From DATGLG01 sp035294245 (GTDB lineage: Bacteria; Pseudomonadota; Alphaproteobacteria; JACZXZ01): a stretch of 17,340 nucleotides of DNA. The stretch spans positions 1 to 17,340 of the forward strand of contig DATGLG010000031.1 in assembly GCA_035294245.1 (NCBI GenBank). Direction: 5' to 3'. The number at the start of each line of letters is the position of its first letter. The first letter of the stretch is position 1. The notes beneath the pieces are model-generated. The model made no database searches. It saw nothing but the letters and a program-made list of their open reading frames with translations, and had not been told where the DNA came from. The position numbers were made by a program, and so were the translations under genes. Shown here piece after piece: positions 13,322-17,340 of this stretch.

Positions 13322-13927
13322 CTATTTTCCGCTTTGGGCGTCGAGCGCCATGTTGAGGGCGAGCACGTTGACGCGCGGCTCGCCGAAAATGCCGAGGACG
13401 CGCCCCGCGGTATGCTTTTCCACGAGCGTCGCCAGAGCGGTCTCGGACATGCCGCGCGCCTTTGCGACCCGCGGAACCTGGAACCGCGCCGCCGCCGGGG
13501 TGATGTCCGGATCCAGGCCGCTGCCGGATGAGGTCACGAGATCGACAGGCACTGGCGCCGCCGGGTTCTCCTTGTGGAGCTCGGCGGCGGCTGCCTTCAC
13601 GCCGTCGACGAAATCCTTGTTCGTCGGCCCGGCATTGGAGCCCATCGAGTTGCTCGCGTCATAGGGCGTCGCGACCGTCTTCGACGGGTCCTTCGGATCG
13701 GGCGCCGTGATCGCCGAAGGGCGGCCGTGGAAATATCTGTCCGCGGTGAAGTTCTGGCCGATGAGGGCGGAGCCGATCACCTTGCCGTCCTTCTCCACCA
13801 AGCTGCCATGGGCCTGCCAGGGGAAGATGATCTCCGCGATTGCGGTAATGGCGAGGGGATAGGCGAGTCCCGTCAGCGCCGCGAGCAGAAGAAGCAGGAC
13901 GATGGCGAGACGGACTTCCTTGAGCAT
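13322..13927 (-). CDS. kdpC: KdpC, small subunit of the K+-transporting ATPase
   Basis: A 201-residue inner-membrane protein (E. coli KdpC is 190) with one N-terminal membrane anchor (about 7-35) and a periplasmic domain. It stabilises the KdpFABC complex and raises its affinity. Family blocks are GSALIGQNF, YFHGRPSA, a SMGSNAGPTN segment, SSGSGLDPDITPAAA with VPRVAKARG, and the C-terminal GEPRVNVLALN. I start at the ATG at 13927, which has GAGGAG 6-7 bases upstream, overlapping the kdpB stop. The frame stays open to 13957, but those 10 extra residues are read from the end of kdpB. It begins 10 bp after kdpB, clearly in the same operon. Confidence 0.96.
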   Translation of the reverse strand: MLKEVRLAIVLLLLLAALTGLAYPLAITAIAEIIFPWQAHGSLVEKDGKVIGSALIGQNFTADRYFHGRPSAITAPDPKDPSKTVATPYDASNSMGSNAGPTNKDFVDGVKAAAAELHKENPAAPVPVDLVTSSGSGLDPDITPAAARFQVPRVAKARGMSETALATLVEKHTAGRVLGIFGEPRVNVLALNMALDAQSGK

Positions 13928-13937
13928 GGCATGCTCC

Positions 13938-16058
13938 TCAGACGAGGCCGACGGCATTGACCACGAGGTCGATGGCCTTGATGCCGATGAAGGGGATGAT
14001 GACGCCGCCGATGCCGTAGACGAGGAGGTTGCGGCTCAGCAGCCGGAACGCGCTCTCGGGGCGATACTTCACGCCGCGCAACGCGAGGGGAATGAGGGCG
14101 ATGATGATAAGCGCGTTGAAGATGATCGCCGAGAGGATGGCGCTCTCCGGCGTCGCCAGGTGCATCACGTTGATGATGCCGAGGCTGGGATAGAAGGCGG
14201 CGAACATCGCCGGGATGATGGCGAAATACTTGGCGACGTCGTTGGCGATCGAGAAGGTGGTGAGCGCGCCGCGGGTGATAAGGAGCTGCTTGCCGATCAT
14301 GACGATCTCGATGAGCTTGGTCGGATCGGAGTCGAGGTCGACCATGTTGCCGGCCTCGCGCGCCGCCTGGGTGCCCGTCTGCATGGCGACCCCGACATCG
14401 GCTTGGGCCAGCGCCGGCGCGTCGTTCGTGCCGTCGCCGCACATGGCAACGAGCTTGCCCTTGGCCTGCTCCTTGCGGATAAGGCGCAGCTTGTCCTCGG
14501 GCGTCGCCTGGGCGAGGAAGTCGTCGACCCCGGACTCGGCGGCGATCGCCGCCGCCGTCAACGGGTTGTCGCCGGTGATCATGACCGTGCGGATGCCCAT
14601 GCGGCGGAGCTCGTTGAAGCGCTCGTGGATGCCACCCTTGACAATGTCCTTGAGATGAATGACGCCGAGCACGCGGCCGTCCTTGGCCACGGCGAGCGGC
14701 GTGCCGCCGGCGCGCGAGATCCGCTCGGAGATTTGCGCGAGCTCGGTCGGCACCGGCATGCGGGGATTCCTGGTGACCTGGCGCACATGCTCGACGATCG
14801 CCTCGACCGCCCCCTTGCGGATCGACGCACCCTCGAGATCGATGCCGCTCATGCGCGTCTGCGCGGTAAACTTGACGAAGCGCGCATTGAGCGGTGCCAT
14901 CTCGCGGCCGCGCAGCCCGTATCTCTCCTTCACCAGCACCACGATCGAGCGGCCCTCCGGGGTCTCGTCGCTGAAGGAGGCGAGCTGCGCCGCATCGGCG
15001 AGCTCGGTCTCGCTCACCCCCGGGACCGGAATGAGCTCAGTTGCCTGGCGGTTGCCGAGGGTGATAGTGCCCGTCTTGTCGAGGAGGAGTGTGTCGACGT
15101 CGCCCGCCGCCTCGACGGAGCGGCCAGACATGGCGAGCACGTTGAACTTGACCAGACGATCCATGCCGGCGATGCCGATCGCCGAGAGCAGCGCGCCGAT
15201 CGTCGTTGGGATTAAGGTGACGAAGAGCGCCACCAGGACGAGCACGGAGACGTGCCCCTTGGCATAGGCGGCAAAGGCGGGAATGGTGACGACCACGAAG
15301 AGAAAGATGATCGTCATCCCCGCGAGCAGGATGTTGAGCGCGATCTCGTTCGGCGTCTTCTGACGCACGGCGCCCTCCACGAGGGCAATCATGCGATCGA
15401 GGAAAGTCGAGCCCGGCGACGCCGTGATCCTCACGATGAGCCAATCGGAGAGCACGCGGGTGCCGCCGGTGACGGCGGAGCGGTCGCCGCCGCTTTCGCG
15501 GATCACCGGGGCTGATTCGCCGGTAATCGCCGATTCATCGACCGAGGCGATTCCCTCCACCACGTCGCCGTCGCCGGGGATGACGTCGCCGGCCTCGACG
15601 AGAATCATGTCCCCCTGCTTCAGCTTGAGGGCCGAGACCTCGTCATAAGCGCGCGACTCCACGGCGCGCAGCTTCTTCGCCTTGGTCTCGGTGCGGGTGC
15701 GCCGCAGCGCCTCCGCCTGAGCCTTGCCACGACCTTCCGCGATCGCCTCGGCGAAATTCGCGAAGACGACGGTGAACCACAGCCAGCCGATAATCTGCGC
15801 GCTGAAACCGATCTGGCCGCCGCCCGTTGCGAGGTCGCGGATGAGAAGAATTGTCGTCAGCGCCGCCACGACCTCGACGGCGAACATCACCGGGTTCTTG
15901 ACGAGGCTACGGGGATCGAGCTTGCGGAAGGCGTCGCTGATCGCCGTCGCGAGGATTTCGCGGTTCACGCCCGCCGCCGGCCCCTTGCCGTGCCTCCTGT
16001 CGCCAGAACCGTGCCGCCGGCTTGCGCCGGGCAGGGCTTGATTGGTCAAAATGTCCAT
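13938..16058 (-). CDS. kdpB: KdpB, catalytic P-type ATPase subunit of the K+ pump
   Basis: A 706-residue P-type ATPase (E. coli KdpB is 682). It hydrolyses ATP to drive K+ uptake through KdpA. Motifs are the actuator TGES (179-182), where Ser182 corresponds to the inhibitory phosphorylation site Ser162 of E. coli. The phosphorylation site is DKTGT with Asp327, the nucleotide domain has KGAVEA (415-420), and the hinge is GDGTNDAPAL (541-550). The membrane residues in SIANDVAKYF (Asp607 and Lys610) match the charged pair of the E. coli protein. The N-terminus before VKNPVMF (53-59) is about 20 residues longer than in E. coli and rich in Gly, Arg and His. The ATG at 16058 has GAGGA 6 bases upstream, overlapping the kdpA stop, which supports this start. 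There are 10 bp between kdpA and kdpB. Confidence 0.97.
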   Translation of the reverse strand: MDILTNQALPGASRRHGSGDRRHGKGPAAGVNREILATAISDAFRKLDPRSLVKNPVMFAVEVVAALTTILLIRDLATGGGQIGFSAQIIGWLWFTVVFANFAEAIAEGRGKAQAEALRRTRTETKAKKLRAVESRAYDEVSALKLKQGDMILVEAGDVIPGDGDVVEGIASVDESAITGESAPVIRESGGDRSAVTGGTRVLSDWLIVRITASPGSTFLDRMIALVEGAVRQKTPNEIALNILLAGMTIIFLFVVVTIPAFAAYAKGHVSVLVLVALFVTLIPTTIGALLSAIGIAGMDRLVKFNVLAMSGRSVEAAGDVDTLLLDKTGTITLGNRQATELIPVPGVSETELADAAQLASFSDETPEGRSIVVLVKERYGLRGREMAPLNARFVKFTAQTRMSGIDLEGASIRKGAVEAIVEHVRQVTRNPRMPVPTELAQISERISRAGGTPLAVAKDGRVLGVIHLKDIVKGGIHERFNELRRMGIRTVMITGDNPLTAAAIAAESGVDDFLAQATPEDKLRLIRKEQAKGKLVAMCGDGTNDAPALAQADVGVAMQTGTQAAREAGNMVDLDSDPTKLIEIVMIGKQLLITRGALTTFSIANDVAKYFAIIPAMFAAFYPSLGIINVMHLATPESAILSAIIFNALIIIALIPLALRGVKYRPESAFRLLSRNLLVYGIGGVIIPFIGIKAIDLVVNAVGLV

Positions 16059-16068
16059 GGTCGTTCCT

Positions 16069-17340
16069 CTAGAACAGGGTGCCGGCGTGCATGAGCGTGT
16101 GCTCGACGATGGGGCCGAGCGCCAGGGCCGGGAAGAAGGTGAGGCCGCCGACGATGAGGATCACGCCCAGGAGCAAGGCAACGAACAGGCCGTTATCGGT
16201 CGGAAAGGTGCCCGAGGAGGCGGGCACCAGCTTCTTCTGCGCGAGCGATCCCGCTACGGCCAGCATCGGCACGATCATAGCGAAGCGACCGATCAGCATC
16301 GCGAAGGCGAGGGTGAGATTGTAGAAGAGGGTGTTCCCGCTCAGGCCGGCGAAGGCGCTGCCGTTGTTCGCCGTCGTCGAGGTGAAGGCGTAGAGGATCT
16401 CGCTGAAGCCGTGCGGTCCCTGATTAGCGATGCCGGCAAGCCCCGCCGGCAGCGCCGTCGCAAGGGCGGTGAAGCCGAGATTCGAGAAGGGCAGGCAGAG
16501 GAGCGCCAGCATGGTCATCTTCACATCGCGGGATTCGAGCTTCTTTCCCACGTATTCCGGCGTTCGCCCGACCATGAGCCCGGCGATGAACATGGCGACG
16601 ATGGCGAAGAGCAGCATGCCATAGAGACCGGAGCCGACGCCGCCAAAGATGATCTCGCCGAGCTGCATGTTGATGAGCGGGATCATGCCGCCCAGGGGCG
16701 TGAAGCTGTCATGCATGGCGTTCACGGCGCCGCAGGACGCGTCAGTCGTGACGTCGGCAAAGAGCGCGGTCTCGGCGATGCCGAAGCGCACCTCCTTGCC
16801 CTCCATGTTGCCGCCCGCCTGCAGCGCGCTCGGCGCCTGGCCGACATCGAAGGCGGCGAAGGCGGGATTGCCCGGCGCCTCGAAGCGGTAGGCGGTGAAG
16901 ACGCCGGCGAGAAACAGCAGGCCCATGACGGCAAAGATCGCCCAGCCCTGGCGCTCATTGCCGACCATGCGGCCGAAGACGTTGGTGAGCGCCGCGCCGA
17001 TCGAGAAGATCAGCACCATCTGCACGAGGTTGGTGAACGCCGTCGGGTTCTCGTAGGGATGGGCCGAATTGGCGTTGAAGAAGCCGCCGCCGTTGGTGCC
17101 CAGCATCTTGATGACCTCCTGCGAGGCCACCGGGCCTTGGGCGATCACCTGCTTCGCCCCCTCGAGCGTCGTCGCCGTGACATAAGGGTTCAGGTTCTGC
17201 GGCACGCCCTGCCAGACGAAGAACAGGGCAACGACGATCGAGATCGGCAGCAGGACATAGAGGGTGCAGCGCGTGAGATCGATCCAGAAATTGCCGATCG
17301 ACTGCGCCGAGCGCCGCGCGAAACCGCGGATGAGGGCGAT
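16069..17340 (-). CDS. kdpA: KdpA, K+-channel-like subunit of the K+ pump, N-terminus outside window
   Basis: The C-terminal 423 residues of KdpA (about 557 in E. coli), so roughly 130-140 N-terminal residues lie beyond 17340. The frame is open to the window edge and begins in IALIRGFARRSAQSIGNFW, an internal part of the family. KdpA selects and conducts K+ with four pore loops. Three of the filter regions are visible: TNGGGF (fragment residues 82-87), SCGAV (202-206, followed by FTPLGG at 213-218) and NNGSAF (325-330). The missing first pore loop would lie in the N-terminal part. A GTG at 17203-17205 is internal and not the start. kdpF, if present, would lie further upstream, outside the window. 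Confidence 0.96.
   Translation of the reverse strand: MALIRGFARRSAQSIGNFWIDLTRCTLYVLLPISIVVALFFVWQGVPQNLNPYVTATTLEGAKQVIAQGPVASQEVIKMLGTNGGGFFNANSAHPYENPTAFTNLVQMVLIFSIGAALTNVFGRMVGNERQGWAIFAVMGLLFLAGVFTAYRFEAPGNPAFAAFDVGQAPSALQAGGNMEGKEVRFGIAETALFADVTTDASCGAVNAMHDSFTPLGGMIPLINMQLGEIIFGGVGSGLYGMLLFAIVAMFIAGLMVGRTPEYVGKKLESRDVKMTMLALLCLPFSNLGFTALATALPAGLAGIANQGPHGFSEILYAFTSTTANNGSAFAGLSGNTLFYNLTLAFAMLIGRFAMIVPMLAVAGSLAQKKLVPASSGTFPTDNGLFVALLLGVILIVGGLTFFPALALGPIVEHTLMHAGTLF

Noticed and set aside
10690..13356. 888-codon open frame on the plus strand opposite kdpD
   Set aside because: It is a shadow of KdpD. The product is rich in Arg, Ala, Glu and His with no recognisable domain, while the minus frame encodes all KdpD domains in order. 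GC-rich third positions make long antisense frames common here.
1..17340. CRISPR arrays, tRNA or rRNA genes, transposases, phage or defence genes
   Set aside because: No regularly spaced direct repeats, cloverleaf signals or matching protein families were seen. The repeats found are palindromic intergenic elements only.

Overview
The window is GC-rich, tightly packed chromosomal DNA from an alphaproteobacterium, most likely Hyphomicrobiales (Rhizobiales). The grounds are base composition, many 4-bp ATGA gene overlaps, a LivK-type binding protein, and dispersed palindromic repeats of a kind I recall from Rhizobiales intergenic regions. No 16S rRNA or other marker is present, so this placement is inference. 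Every protein gene I can support is on the minus strand, so transcription runs from high to low coordinates. The long plus-strand reading frames are shadows of these genes.

Region 1 (17340 to 9797) is a high-affinity potassium uptake locus in the order kdpA (5' end outside the window), kdpB, kdpC, kdpD, kdpE. KdpA, KdpB and KdpC form the K+-translocating P-type ATPase. KdpD (sensor kinase) and KdpE (OmpR-type regulator) form the two-component system that controls it. kdpA-B-C are nearly contiguous and kdpD/kdpE overlap by 4 bp. The 109-bp kdpC-kdpD gap holds a hairpin and a perfect TATAAT, so kdpDE may have its own weak promoter.

Region 2 (9565 to 3048) looks like one operon. It encodes a complete importer of the sugar / glycerol-3-phosphate (CUT1, Ugp-like) class: ATPase, periplasmic binding protein and two permeases. 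A PaaK-type acyl/aryl-CoA ligase and an enoyl-CoA hydratase-family protein follow and overlap each other by 4 bp. The layout suggests uptake of a compound that is itself, or is converted to, a carboxylic acid, then CoA activation and processing of the CoA ester. The substrate cannot be read from the sequence.

Region 3 (2960 to 1503) is a GabD-type succinate-semialdehyde dehydrogenase. It has a good sigma70-like promoter of its own (-35 TTAACA, 17-bp spacer, -10 TATAGT) and an inverted repeat at the start of transcription. It is therefore probably expressed separately from region 2.

Region 4 (1502 to 729) is a 774-bp stretch without a protein gene. It holds a candidate plus-strand small RNA ending in a strong intrinsic terminator, and several dispersed-repeat remnants. 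One of these is a three-stem composite palindrome with a second copy at 8310-8391. Region 5 (728 to 1) is the N-terminal two thirds of a branched-chain amino-acid-type periplasmic binding protein, cut by the window edge.

I see no CRISPR array, tRNA, rRNA, transposase, phage gene or defence system. Most of the window is ordinary metabolism and transport. The points most worth following are the candidate small RNA, the transporter plus CoA-ligase plus hydratase unit, and the paired composite repeats.
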